A stretch of DNA of 64,000 nt from Heterocephalus glaber (GCF_000247695.1 NW_004624854.1:2266707-2330706), one strand, 5' to 3'; shown: positions 22,865 to 35,232, counted from the first letter of the stretch. The notes: generated by a model from the sequence alone, not told the origin. Made by a program: numbers and translations.

Positions 22865-23315
22865 ACATGAATTCCAGATGGGATGATATCATATGAATAT
22901 TCTTACCAAAATCCATGTTTCAATTTTATTGCTATTGTAGCAATATTAAGTGATATTAAGATATGGCACCATGAAGAAGTGATGAGGACACGAAGGCTCC
23001 ACCATCATGGTCAGATTAGTGCCATTATCAGGGAAATGGGGTGGTTATAAAAAGGCAAGTTCCACACTTCCTCTCTCTTCACTCTCTTACCCTCTTATGG
23101 CTGGCTGGGGATTTAGCTCAGTGGGGCAGCAACTGCCTCTTTCCCTCTTACTGTCAAGCATAGAATGATGCAGAGAGAAAGCACTAGCTAGGGTGAGCTC
23201 CCAGACTTCTCAGTCTCCGGACTGTGAAAAAGTAACTTTTTGCCTCTATACATCACCCAGGCTCATTCTCTGATAGCAGCACAGTGTAGGCCAAGGCCAT
23301 ATTTCTTTATCTTCT
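22865..23315 (+). mobile_element. MaLR-like LTR with truncated SINE insert
   Basis: AGATTAGTGCCATTATCAGG, a TATAAAAAGG box near 23047, CTCTCTCTTCACTCTCTTAC, and at the end GACTGTGAAAAAGTAAC with AGCAGCACAGTG fit MST/MLT1-class LTRs. A tRNA-SINE fragment interrupts it near 23105. Confidence 0.55.
23104..23125 (+). mobile_element. Truncated ID-like SINE 5' fragment
   Basis: GCTGGGGATTTAGCTCAGTG is the SINE 5' end with its A box, and it stops just beyond. Retroposed SINEs normally lose 5' sequence, so loss of the 3' part implies a later deletion. Confidence 0.6.
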
Positions 23316-23333
23316 GTTCTCAACAAAGAATAA

Positions 23334-23533
23334 ATTTCCCTCCTCCTGCTTCTCCTCCTCTCCATGCTGTTGTTGCTTTTGCGCTGTTGCTGCTGTTCTG
23401 GTAGTTGTTCTTGTTTTTCTTACTCACATTGTTTTCTTTCTCCTCCTCTTCTTCTTCATCTTTTTCTTCTTCTTTTTTCTTCTGTTTCTCCTTCTCTTCC
23501 TCATCTTCCCCTTCCTGTTCCTTCTTTTTCCTT
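23334..23533. repeat. Pyrimidine-rich tract (TTC/TCC/TTG-rich)
   Basis: About 200 bases nearly all C and T on the + strand, with CTC, CTT and TTCTTC repeats. It explains the Leu/Ser/Cys-rich frame at 23364-23585. It can form triplex (H-DNA). Confidence 0.9.
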
Positions 23534-23909
23534 GGATAATATCCATTATAACATAGTTAACAGCTCAAATTTTACTTCTTTTTGATGCTTTTCCAGTTAC
23601 CTCCATTCCACCTGCCCCAAGCAGAGGTAAACAGTCTCATGCTTTCTTGTTATACCCTTCATATCCCTTATTTGTAATGTGCACCACCTGGAAATGCTTT
23701 TTGTTACTGCTGTTAACAGTGGATGTGTATTTTTAGATGATAAATGTATTCAAATTCTTTCTGTATTGTTGAACTGTTTCACTGGTACATCCTAATAATT
23801 GGCAAATGTTTATTTTGGAATTGATACCATCAAGATCTTTTACACATGAGCCAAAGGTCACAGGTTTCTGAACATACCTCACTCATCCTGCAGTACTAGA
23901 ATTCTTCAT
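23534..23909. other. No gene seen
   Basis: Unique moderately AT-rich sequence between the pyrimidine tract and the next LTR. Confidence 0.5.
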
Positions 23910-24309
23910 TGCTAAGGTTTATATCTAGATGTCTCACAAATAGCTCATAGGTGGGGCTTTTGGGAGGTGACTGGGTCATGGGTGAGTGATGTTCAGCAGT
24001 GGATTGGTTCCCTGGTGAGTTTATAGCTAAATGTGAGGTTGGGAGGGGAAGCTTTGCTGCAGGAGGAGGTCAATGGGGGTGTGGCCTGAAAGGTCCATCT
24101 CCCTCCTTCTCCCTTGATCCCTCTCTGACTCCTGTTTATCACTCCATATGCTCTTTCTCCTCTGCCAGGCCCTTCTACCATGCCACCCTGCTTTGGAGCC
24201 AGCCAACTATGGACAGAAAACTCTGAGACTGTCAACCAATTAAACTTTTCCTCCTTAGAGTTGTTGGTGTCAGGTATCTAGTCCCAGCATCCAGAAAGTA
24301 ACCCTGACA
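23910..24309 (+). mobile_element. Rodent MaLR-type LTR
   Basis: TGCTAAGGTTTATATCTAGA start, AGGTGGGGCTTTTGGGAGGT, GTGACTGGGTCATGGGTGAG, GCTTTGGAGCCAGCCAACTA, ATTAAACTTTTCCTCCTTAG and CCTGACA at the end. The last blocks match the right LTR of the element at 34.9-36.9 kb (GGAGCCAGCTGATTATGGAC), so they belong to one broad family. Frames on both strands here are shadows. Confidence 0.82.
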
Positions 24310-27300
24310 TTCATAAGCATGTTACATGTATGTCTTGGGTTTTCCAGGGCAATCATGGCTTATTTTTACTGTCCTGGTTCCCTGCCTGGTTGACATTTTA
24401 TGAGACATCCTTCTTTCTTAGTGAACAGTATTATTAATGGTTACTTTATGATAAATTGGATGGTTTGGCTGGCTCTTTGCCTTGTATTTCCAATTTTAAT
24501 CATGCGTGCATATAGTAACATGTATGATATATTTCAAAGAACAGTGTTTTTAGTATAACCAGTTGTTATATCTGAAAGATGAGCATCAATCATTCATTTT
24601 TTTTCCACTTTCATGGCACAACAAACATTGTCTGTTCTAAAAACAACACATTATTTAGGTGAAGTTTCCTTTGAAAGAAGTCAGTTCAGTGATCTCATTC
24701 TGACTGAGGAAGGTAGAGGGCTGGCACACCAGGTCCTGTTGCTAGCACTGGGCACTGTATTTACCTGTGCTGCTGTGGGAGGGACTGTGGCCTTCCTGAC
24801 TCGCACTTGCCTAACTTTAAAGGGCATATAGGAGTGATTTCTCACTAATGTGATACCTTAAGCACAGTCTTGGTTTTCTGACTTTATCTTGAATTTGTTT
24901 CCAGTTAATTGGCTCAGTTATCCTCACATTCTCTAGGGTGAGAAGATGACTACAGCCCCTAACTCATTATTGAGGAGAAAATAAAGATCTCTTGTGGAGG
25001 AAGAGTGGTAGCAAATAAATATATCTGCTACTCAGAGACTCTGAAATGTCTAGATGTTCCATGGTAGTTTCCTTTTCTTCATTAACAAGCCAGTTGTGTA
25101 GGGGTGCTTCCAAAATCAATGTTAAATTTTCTCTCTCAAATAGTTATACAGGTCAAATTTTCAGAACAGTTTAATTGTAGATCTAACACCAAGCTCATCT
25201 TATAAATCAGATCTAGCATCCACTCATCTTTAGCATTTTCCTGGGTTTACAGGAATCATTTTTGGGTAAAATAATGTACAATTGTGGAAGTTTGGGAAAT
25301 TAGAAGTATTATGATTCATACTTCTTAAAGTTTATAAAAACAAGTTGACATATTTCAGTATCTATTAAATTAAATACATATCACCTACAAATAAATTAGA
25401 CTTTATTTAAAGATTAAATAAGTGCTATCGGTTGGAAAAGGAAAAATAACAATACTAAATTACCATGTATCTGATTTTCATCTAAGAATGGCTGTGAAGT
25501 GCCTGGAAAATTTGGAAGAATCTTATTATCTATAGTGATTTTGCTGTTCTGAAGTGTTATTTGACTGGGAAGGAGAAATTCAGGAAGATGGTCTACAGAA
25601 CCCTAACTCACAGCCTGACTTCATCTCAAGTTATAGGAAAGAGGGTTCATTGAAAAACAATGAGAAAGCAATACCAGTTTTCCTTCTGTGGTATGTGTAT
25701 ATATATTTTTTATTTTTAAATCTTTAGAGAAACATTTGTAGTCCTGCTGCCTGCAAAAGTGATGTTTGGATGTATTCTGCAACACTTGCAAAGCTAGTAA
25801 CTCATAAAATATTCCTGAAGTTGGCAAGTTTTGCAAGATGAAAGGCTTGCACAGTTCTCACAAGTAACTAAAAAAGAGACTGGTGTAATAGGCACCAGCA
25901 CAGCAGTTGAAAGCTCCATGTTGAATGCAGGGATGCACTTGAATTTTTATCATGGACAAGGGAGGACAACACACCCACATGCTCGTCCTTCATTGGTATT
26001 TAAGCTGAATAGAACTTTCTCCAAGATTATTAAAAACCTGAATAGAACACAGCTCTTTCTTTTCCTTCTTTTTCCCTTAAAAGAAATTCAGAATTTTCTC
26101 TATGAAGGATATTTTCACATTTATATTTAGATTTTTTTTCCCTCTAGCTTGCAAAATAGGTTTCTAGCTTCTGCCAATGCTTGTAACCACGGAGAATGAT
26201 AAGTGCATGTAGGTGCCATTGGTTGGCTGGGAACAAAAGCGCCACAGATTGGCCTGGAGGGTGGAACCTGTCTCTCTCGTCCCTTAGTTGCTTCTGCCAA
26301 ATGCATCTGAGAGCAGTCATCTCTCTTTCGACTGACAAAACAGCTCACAGTAGATGCCCTGACAGCAGATCACTGGTGCCTTGGAAATTACACATGTGCA
26401 ATTCCAGGTTGATTGAACGGATCAGTGTTTTTGCCTATGATTTTACTTCTACAGGTATGTACCTTCTAAAGGACTACTTATGGATGTGTTTGAGCCAATT
26501 AAATACATCTGCTATCATGGATTTGTTTCAGTTTCTCATTGTACTGTGCCATAATATATTTAGAACAGAAAGTAAATAACAAAAAAAATCTATCGAACGA
26601 ATAGGCCTAATGATTTATGTCATTAGGTTTAGAAAATACTCAAAATACTTCAAGCCCTTGTAGATAACACATAAAAGCCTTATTTAGTGGACTGTGTCTT
26701 CATTCATAGACTATGCAGAGCTTCCTTAATATATCTCTACTTAACCAATCTTTCAGATTAGCTAAAGTTCTCTCTGGCCTTCTGAAAATGTATCAGCTGG
26801 ACTACCAGGGCTAGGAAGCAGCACCGTTTGCTTCCCTGCATTTCAGCATTTCTTACTTTGCTTAATGGGACCAGAGAGAGAAAGAGTGCATGAGGCCTTA
26901 CAAAGCATTTCGGGCAAAACCTGGACGGCAAGTCATCAAATGAAGTCTCTGACAGAAGGCTTTGTCTCCCCTCATATGGGATTGCTTAGGTTTTAAAAAG
27001 CAAGAGAATTTTAAAGTAGTGTCCATTTTTATCTATATCATTTCCTCCTTTAACCTACTTTTTCAGTGACCTGACAGAAAGAGTAGTTTCCACCAAGGAA
27101 GGGAAGAAAGCTTTATTACGGAAGCACTATGCATTCTGCAAAAGCATAAAGTCTTTAAAATATAATATAGTGTTGGCACTGACAATTTTATTTTGATTCC
27201 AGAATACATAAAACAAGACTTTATTTCATTTAGAAACACTCTCAGAAACTAAACATATAGAAAACAAACCCTGGATCTGCCAGACTTTCAGAAGTGTTAA

Positions 27301-30240
27301 CACTTTAACTCCCCCTGCCTCTTATCTTGAGTGACTTTTCTCAACAGAGCAGGACTTTCAGAAATCTACTGAGGATTACCTTCATTGCTCTGCAAATCTT
27401 TCTGATACAAAGAATCAATGAATCAGTGAATAAATATTTCCAGACAAATTTTCACAATTTATTACAATTTTCCCTCTGTCTTCATACTTCACTGTGTGGC
27501 GTTCTATTAATTTTATTCAATAGATACGAGAGAAAGTAAATAAGCACGAGAGTAAAAGAGAGAGAGCAAAAGGGCCTGATGTGGAGCCTGGTTGGCTCAG
27601 CGAGGGCTTCAGATCTATTGTCAAGGATGAGAAGCCCAAGGTCTGCATAATTTGCAGAGAAAAGAAGAGACAGATGAGAGGAATCAGGAAGATTGATCTT
27701 TGGCAAATGAGAAATTGACCAAGAGATGGAGGGAGGAGGGAAGAGAGAAGAGACCGAAGATAGCTACTAATAAACTAAATTCTAAAATGATAAGCTATTT
27801 CACAGAATGGCCAAGTCAGATAAAGCCGCACTGATCAGAATGGTTATAGGCAAAAAAGAGAACACTTGTTAATCATGTCTGACCAGGGACAAACCATGAA
27901 CATTGTTCAAGTCACAGTATACCAAACACACGCCCTTCCAACTGCTGCTGCTTTATCAGTGATAACATTAGGCTCAATCCTGTCTGCCATCTGTACAGGT
28001 TAGGCCCTGTGACGTGAGCAATTATAAAATCGCTCCTGCTTCTCACAGTAGACAATCCAGGGGTAACACCTGTTTTCCTAAACCCTCCCTGAAATAGCTC
28101 AATCATGTAACCAAATCATACCATTGATGTTTTTAATAAACACCCTCTGAATGCCGTATTCCATATGCCCCATTGTATGAAGTCTGTTTTGCAGCAGGAG
28201 GAATAAACTCAAGTGTATCTCTGCTGGCCTTTGGCTGTGGGGTACAGAAGAAAGGGACAAAAGAGAGCCTATAAGTATGCAAAGCTGTGAGGAGAGGTTA
28301 TCACCTAGTGTCCTGAGATTTACCTAAGGGCCTGGGAGAATGCAACATGGGAAAATAGAAATCAGAGAAAGCAGAGAACAAATTTCTCTGCTGCTAGAAT
28401 TTTACATAGCTTGACACAACAGCACATTGTCACTTATCAATTAAATTATCCAATTTAACACATGTATGAGGATTAGAAGGAGGAAAACTTTTTCTGCATG
28501 CTCTGTTTAAATTACAATTAAGTTTCCAGCTGGAGATTTCCAAAATATAGCAGAGCCCTCATGGGGTGGTATGTGCTGCATTCTATTTTAGGATTCCTTA
28601 GCAATATCACCTTATAGCAACAGCTGTTCTGAGCACTAAGGTTTGCATGAATTTTTCTTCTACTGCCTGGCAAGTGGAAAAGCAGTGAAATATTCTCAGT
28701 TCATTTCAGGTTCAGGTATCCCTAGGAGCAATTGTCTCTGTGCAATCATAAAGGAAGGTACCAAGTTTGCAAAGCAGAGATTCGGGAACTAAATGTAAAC
28801 TGCTGTTGGTTAGAAGCTCCAACTGGGACATTATTGCCAAACACCAGACATTAGAAGATCAGAACCTAAATTGCCCAAAGTAAACATCCAGAGGTACGAA
28901 ACTAGCGCCAGCTCACTGAGTTAACAACAAGACATTGGGTTGACAATGGGGCTAGAGCAAAACCTAAAGAAATGTGGATAAATTCAGTATCTCTTCCTGT
29001 ATCAATGGACATAATTTTAAAAAATATCTGCCAGAATAGTAAATTCAGCTGTAAAGATATAGAATGAGAGTTTTCAGGATTTAAGCTGTTGATTAGAAAA
29101 TCAATAGCTACCTGTATATTGCAGCTAAATCTGACTAATTTAAGTGCTAATATAAGAACCTCATGAAAGTCATTAAGATAATTAAACTTGTCTAAATCTA
29201 AATTTAAAAATCAAACATTGAAATTTGGTACTTCAGTTAAATTTTTAAAAGAACCTTGTATAACACATACTTCCCCCTTTCACGTTTCTTTATTTCACAT
29301 TTTTCTTTCTATATTCTCAAATAAGTTTTTAAAATTTTACTATTAAAATGTGTATTTAAAAATTGTGAAATACATAAGTTTACATTTCATGACTTGTTTC
29401 TTAACTGAACTGTACTCCATAGCCAACAATCAGGGCAAAAATTAGGCTATTACCAGCACCGAGTTTTCATCAAGTTATTGTTTTATTACCTGTAATCAAA
29501 TCACGTTTTTCACAAAAATGACACCCTTTTCTGAAACCGGTAAGCACAGCTTTGTTTATGATAGCAGTACTGATTGTAATAGTAACAGTGCAGTGTGTCG
29601 CCATCTCAATTCTTAGACCACGTTTTAGAAGAAAGTTTTTAAGATAACTGAAATTTCAAGCATCTAAATTCTAAGTAAAAGAAAAAAATTTTGGGGATGA
29701 GTTTTCCCCCTGAATTATAGGCCATTAAATAGTGAGTTTGAATTGTCTCTCACAAACAATGCAAAGCTAATAAAGAAACTTCTGTATTTAAAGGGTATCA
29801 GTCCACTTTCAGTTTCAGAAAAACAAGACATTAAGTGACATAGATGATGAATTATGAAAATCAAATTGAGCTGGCACTCAGAAAGCCAATGCAAAAGCAA
29901 AAAAAATCTATTAGATAAATGTCAAATTTTGACGTAAATAATTAAATTTAAATATATCTTCATCCATTTGAAAAGAACGGAAAGTGTGTAGCAAAGCACG
30001 CAGAACAATCACATCGAAGTGAATGATTTAGTGCCGGGCACTGGGAGAGGAACAGGCTCCTCTCCAGAGCTTTGGTGGACGGCCACATCACTAATGGTGA
30101 AAAATAGAAGTAGGAGCGAGGACTCGTGGTTTGCAGAGTTCTCTGCCAGACTACTTTTTTATGTCAGAATTACCCGTTATGAAAAGAGAGAGTAACATGA
30201 TGAATTACTTGATTGATGGTCCAAGAAAGACATAAGAATC
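24310..30240. other. Long unique stretch, no gene seen
   Basis: Nearly 6 kb without a repeat I recognise. The longest frame (26196-26579, 127 codons, +) has no recognisable domain and is overlapped by minus-strand frames. I see no paired splice sites around a conserved-looking frame. It may hold ancient repeats too decayed for recognition by eye. Confidence 0.5.
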
Positions 30241-30360
30241 GGGGTCGCTCTGCATCTCCAGGGCACCCAAGGGCCTGCACGAGAGGGGAGCAGCTGCCGG
30301 TAGCCCGTGCGGTTCTCCTGCCTGTCAGTCATCTCCAGGTCTCCACCGAGCAGGGCCTAT
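30237..30360. other. Small GC-rich, CpG-containing patch
   Basis: Roughly 120 bases with several CpGs (GGGGTCGCTC, TGCCGGTAGCCCGTGCGG) just upstream of an L1 3' end. It could be transduced DNA or an unrelated unique patch. Confidence 0.35.
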
Positions 30361-30369
30361 CAACCGATC

Positions 30370-30715
30370 AATGAATAAAAAAGATTTTTTAATAGAATGG
30401 AGTACTACTCTGCCATAAAGAAGAATAGATCTGAGACATTTTTAGGTAAATGGATGCACCTTGAAACCACACTTTTAAATGAAATAAATTGAATACACAT
30501 GTGTAAATATCACATTGTTTCTCTGGTGTGAGAAACTGAAAGGATGAATAAGGACCAAAGTCCTTATTTATAGATATTGTGAAATAGGAAGAAATTGTTC
30601 AAAATTATACTGAGATACTTCACTAATAATTAAAATGTTTTATGTGAAAAAAGGGTATAGTATTATTAGGAAATGAGTTGAAAGATTAGAAAATGAAAAT
30701 CTATTCTTTTAAAAT
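30370..30715 (+). mobile_element. L1 3' end, sense
   Basis: GGAGTACTACTCTGCCATAA, AGGTAAATGGATGCACCTTG, AAATGAAATAAATTG and TTCTCTGGTGTGAGAAAC are the L1 ORF2-tail and early 3' UTR landmarks. Strongly 5'-truncated. Confidence 0.85.
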
Positions 30716-31354
30716 TATGATACAGTATATTTACCATTGTTATTCTCTAATTATTTTTATTATGAAAAATTATCTTTTCATAGAACAGCTTTTATATTTC
30801 TTTACTATCTACTTATATTACATTAAAATAAAAATAAATAAATAGATGATGTTTAGTCAATATCTGCACAATAAGTTAGCATTTAAAATTAATCTCTAAA
30901 ATGTAGTAATTTTGTTGATATGTCTATCTTAATGCATAGCAGTCACTAAACAGATTTTGAAATTGTTTTAGTAAATATTAGGACTATGAAGCTTCCAATA
31001 TATTGAAATCTATATTAAATTTTCTGTAAGAACATAAAAATTTACACATACTTTTAGCATACCAATGTGAAAATCCTGGTGTTGATATTTTACATAGAAT
31101 CATTGGGAAAGATTTGGAGAGAGATACACACAGTAAATCTGTACTTATTTAAAATAAAAAGTTTAAAATTAATCATTTTGGGAAGCTCTGTTACATAATG
31201 AATTTCCCTTAGTTTGTATTGATTTTCAGAGAAATGTCATTATTTTTTCCTTATTTGTTTAATTGCGAGTAAAAGGTGATCTTTAAAATTTTTATGGCTA
31301 AGTAAAATTCCAATTGCACTCTGCCTATTTTTTTTTAAATAAAGCTAACAAAAC

Positions 31355-31404
31355 ATTCCCATTGAAATATCCTTCAAATATTCCCATTGACATATCCTTC
31401 ACAA
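31355..31404. repeat. Two tandem copies of a 25-bp unit
   Basis: ATTCCCATTGAAATATCCTT at 31355 recurs as ATTCCCATTGACATATCCTT at 31380 with only a few changes. Confidence 0.9.
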
Positions 31405-32415
31405 CAGAAATCTTTTATCAAGAAAATACATCTGACACCCATGTGTGGACAAATTGTCGCTTGCCAATTCTAGGACCTGTTTCTCATAGAACAGGCACTT
31501 TTTACTTAGAGCCACTTTACCTTGAGACCATTTAACATTTTGATTGCTAATGAGTCATTTAAACCTTTTAAAATGTAACTGAACATTTCAAACCGTTTTC
31601 TCTTGACTAAAATCCATTATATTTCCTGCTTAATACAGTAGCACACTCCGCTGTTTCCTGGATGTCTAGGACTGAATGTCTCTAGATGACTTGTATGTCC
31701 TTCACCATAATTGCCTGCATTTCCCCTATTTCTACTGTCTAATTTTCTTTCATTACATTCCCATTCTCTTTTCCATTTTGATTCCAGCCTCTTGTAGCCA
31801 TGGAAAAACTTCTCTTGTTAAAAAATCCCATCATTGCTTTTCCTAAGAAGAGGTTTTCATTCCTTCTGCATCAAAATTAGTAATGCTCTTGTTCATTGGA
31901 TAATATTCACACTAGTTTCTTTTTTATTACAGTAAATTCTATGACAGACCATATCTATCAGTTCTAGGACCCATGAGGACACTAACTGGTGGGGTCTCTT
32001 CTGCCACCTAGCATCCTTCCTCAGTCTTCGTTTGTCTTTCCTGATCTTGATCTTATTTTGAGAGTTAAAGGTCAATGTTCTGCAGAATGTCCCTCAGTCT
32101 GGACTTCTCTGATGTTTTGTGAACAAATTCACTTTATACCTGCCTGAAGGATGGTCTGGTCATGAGTTTTCTCATTTTTCCTCAGTAAGTGAAATCAAGA
32201 GAAACATGATGCTCCGCTGTCTACATATTAGTGATGCTAAACATGATCGTGCTTTTTAATGTGCTATCTGCTAGGTTCCTGGACCTTCATTATTAATTTT
32301 ACTTCATGGTTTATAAAAAATAGTAAACAAGTATTTTGAAATTGTGCAAGTACTCTAATGCTCATCAGATTTTTATTCATTATTATTAGCAATGATTGGC
32401 TGGTTTCAATTGCAC

Positions 32416-32496
32416 ATGTGTATATATATATATCATAGATATATACATGCATATTATATATATCATATATATGCATATATATATTTATCATAGATA
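32416..32496. repeat. (TA)n-rich, partly palindromic tract
   Basis: TATATA runs broken by CATAGATA and ATGCATAT motifs. Prone to cruciform extrusion; explains the Tyr/Ile-rich minus frame at 32264-32542. Confidence 0.9.
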
Positions 32497-32842
32497 GCTT
32501 GCTTCCTCCTGTAAGAAAGAGCCCTTTTCTTTCTTTACTCATCTAGCTTTTTAATTTATATCAGCTTGGGTTCATAAATTATTTTATTCAATGAGATAAA
32601 AGCAATGACTTTATTTCAGTCTGCACAATGTCCATTTCATGCCTCTATCTGCCCTTAGTGATGTATCTACCTAGGTCCCTCATCCCTTCAGAACAGAAAT
32701 CTAAATTTCCTGTATTTCAGGAGAGTAATAAGTTATATTCATAATATATCTCTTCAGGGATCAGTGTGAGCATGTATTTTGAAAATTAAATATGTGCATA
32801 TTCAACACCATGTGATATTAAAGACTATGCAACTTATCACAG

Positions 32843-32998
32843 CCCAGTGGGGCATGGTGTTGCATGCCTATAATCCTTTCCCTTTGAGAGGCTGAAGGCT
32901 CAACCTGTGCAAGTGAGATTCTGTCTCAAAATAAGAAAAGAAAAGACCAGTACTGTAGCTCAAGACAAAAACCCTGGGTTCAATCCCTAGTACTGGAA
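32843..32998 (+). mobile_element. Composite B1-ID SINE, plus strand
   Basis: A B1-like left part (GGGGCATGGTGTTGCATGCC, GCAAGTGAGATTCTGTCTC) is joined through an A-rich linker to a shortened ID-like right part (CTGTAGCTCAAG, GGGTTCAATCCCTAGTACT) with an A-rich end. This B1-dID order is known from squirrel-related and other non-murid rodents. Confidence 0.8.
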
Positions 32999-33303
32999 AA
33001 GAAAATAAATAATGTTATTTGCTTTTCAAACCTTTGCAGATTCAAGAATTTTAAGAAAGGCATTGTAGACCCTTGTCTGGGTTTACTGCTATTATAAATA
33101 TTTTTTTGCTTTAAGTTTATAAATTTCACATCATATTCATAGAGTATAATATGCAAGCTACTTATAAAATCTAGAATTTCAATATGCATATGCGGTTCAC
33201 TTAAGATTTAGGGAAAATACATAAACATGGTTTAGATATTAATTGAAAATGACTAGTTAAATATTAAGGAAAAATTAGAGATTAATATCTATGGAAACTA
33301 GTT

Positions 33304-33324
33304 GTTTATTTATTTATTTATTTT
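33304..33324. repeat. (TTTA)n short tandem repeat
   Basis: Five TTTA units. Confidence 0.85.
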
Positions 33325-33411
33325 TGCTCTTTGCTTCATGTGTTGTGTTTTTTTTTTAATATTCTTCATCTAAAGGGCAAAAGCACACACACTGAGCAGC
33401 ACCCCGAGCCC

Positions 33412-33528
33412 TTCTTATTTTTTATTTTGACACAGGATCTTGTTAAATCACCCAGGCTGTTACCAAACTCATGATCCTCCTGCCTCAGCCTCTCAAATAG
33501 CTGGGATTATTCATGAACCACTATAAAA
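33412..33528 (-). mobile_element. B1/Alu-like SINE, minus strand
   Basis: TTTTGACACAGGATCTTGTT, ATCACCCAGGCTG, ATGATCCTCCTGCCTCAGCC and AATAGCTGGGATTATTCATG follow the reverse order of a 7SL-derived SINE. It lacks the internal duplication and is well diverged, suggesting an early copy. Confidence 0.82.
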
Positions 33529-33529
33529 A

Positions 33530-34549
33530 TTTTATTGAGATTTGAATGTTCTCTAATCAGTTGTGCTATAACACTATATTGATATCAGTCTGTGCATTTT
33601 TTATTTATACAAGAATATATAAACAGATATCTTTACATATTAATTCATTAAACTTCATCTGAAATGTTATTCGGGTAGCAATAAAATGCAAATCTGATAA
33701 TTTTAGAGTAAAGTATTTCTGTGAGAAATCTCTATTCAAAGTAGATATTGTATCAGTTAAAAAAATATATATATAACTCTTTCTAATATATATAAATCTG
33801 ATATATTATTTATACAGGGACATGCATAGGTCTACCTGAAACTAACTGTAGAACAGGTTAAAGTATGTTACTTTCTAGTTCCAAGATAAAAGTTGATAAT
33901 TTACTTCTCTCATTCCCCTGGTGTTCAGCCAGGTGATAGGATGCTGCATGTAAATATCATGAGCAAAACATGAATGAAAAAGTTTGGTTTCCAGGGAAAC
34001 CTCTTCCAGATAGAGTCATCTTCATACAGCTTTTCCATGTTATATTGATAAAGCAGGAGTGTATTTCATATAAAATATTATCATCCTCAATCGATCAATT
34101 ATTATTTTACAGTCTATAACAACATATCAAGTGACAGCTATTAACAGGAAAATTAGGTCCTTCCTCTTTGAGTATATTATTTAATTTTATTGTTGCCCTG
34201 TAGGCATCTATTGAATATGTCATATCTTAGATTTATAAAGGCTAAATTGGTGGAGAACTACTGTGATTTCTACTGGTTCTGTGTTTAGTCACCTACTGGG
34301 TCAATGCATTATCTATAATAGTTCCTCCACATTACTTTTAATCTATCCCCAGAAAAAAAAATCACTTCATACTTAGTCTAAAAGCATTTTTCCTTGGATT
34401 AAAAGGATTGCCATTTGTACATGCTGACTTTAAGTAAAAAGGAATAAAAATGAAAGCTATTTTCATTTTCCAAACATGGCCTTTGAAGTTTTCAAAGTGA
34501 TCCTTTACAGAGAATAAGGTCAGATAAAAGTGCTACTTCCCTGGCCTCA
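33530..34549. other. Unique AT-rich DNA, no gene seen
   Basis: No recognised repeats, frames or RNA genes. Confidence 0.5.
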
Positions 34550-34661
34550 GGAAGAAGAGGAAGAAAAAGAAGTAGGAGGAAAAGGAAGAGGAGGAGGAGG
34601 AGGAGGAGAAGCAGAAGCAGAAGGAGAAGGAGAAGCAGAAGGAGAAGGAGAAGGGGAAGAA
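34550..34661. repeat. Purine-rich GAA/GGA tract
   Basis: About 110 bases nearly all A and G on the + strand, with GAAGAAG, GGAGGA and AGAAGG(AGA) units. It yields the Glu/Gly-rich frame at 34530-34769, which is low-complexity and not a gene. Mirror-like blocks may form triplex DNA. Confidence 0.93.
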
Positions 34662-34906
34662 GTCAAAACAGAAATTTCCCATGATGACTTCCCTTCTGGG
34701 AAACTGATTATTAAATCATCCCATTGCGACTTTCATGTCATATTTTATAGTAGCATAGCATTTATTTGATTGAAGACTAATTTGAGAAATTACCTTTCCT
34801 TGATTGTAATCCTGTAACTTCAGAAAGAGTGAAATAAAGACATTCCTCTCATCTGGATGAGTACTCTCTGAACACCTGATTATTATCCCTTTCATCACCA
34901 CAGACT
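34662..34906. other. No gene seen
   Basis: Short unique stretch between the GA tract and the MaLR element. Confidence 0.5.
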
Positions 34907-35232
34907 AAATATGGATTCCAGACCACCAGGGAGCTATGCATTTGGGTGGCAATGTCTGGGGTCCTCATGGGGCCATAGGTGGGGCTTTCCAGAGGTGGCT
35001 AGAGCTAGAGTGTATGACACTGGGATTGACTCATGATGCAATGTTAGGATCGAGGGCACTAGGTTAATGGTGTGAGTGCTACCTGCCCTAAGTAGCCTGA
35101 ATAAGATATAAGGAACAGAAAGAGCTGTGGTCATCCCTTGCTTGCTTTGCTACCTTCTGCCAACCATGAATTATTTCTCCTCCCTGATGCCTGTCTGCCA
35201 TGCCAGCCTGCCTTGGCACCAGAATGCTAATA
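34907..35232 (+). repeat. 5' LTR of the MaLR element, with internal deletion
   Basis: Aligns by eye with the 3' LTR from CAGAGGTGGCTAG (34992) through CTTTGCTACCTTCTGCCAAC to GCCTTGGCACCAG (about 35223). It then jumps to an LTR-end-like CTAATAG, skipping about 110 bases present in the 3' LTR that include the AATAAA-region equivalent. Its first 80 bases also match the 3' LTR poorly. Confidence 0.75.

Larger units (their letters stand above)
30716..32838. other. Unique AT-rich DNA, no gene seen
   Basis: Holds a 25-bp tandem duplication (31355) and an AT-rich palindromic stretch (32416). No exon or RNA gene seen. Confidence 0.5.

Noticed and set aside
26196..26579. 127-codon + frame as a gene
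   Set aside because: No domain, no homologue that I recognise, overlapped by two minus frames, and no splice or promoter context; one such frame is expected by chance in 64 kb.
34530..34769. Glu/Gly-rich 79-codon frame
   Set aside because: Driven by a GAA/GGA tract.
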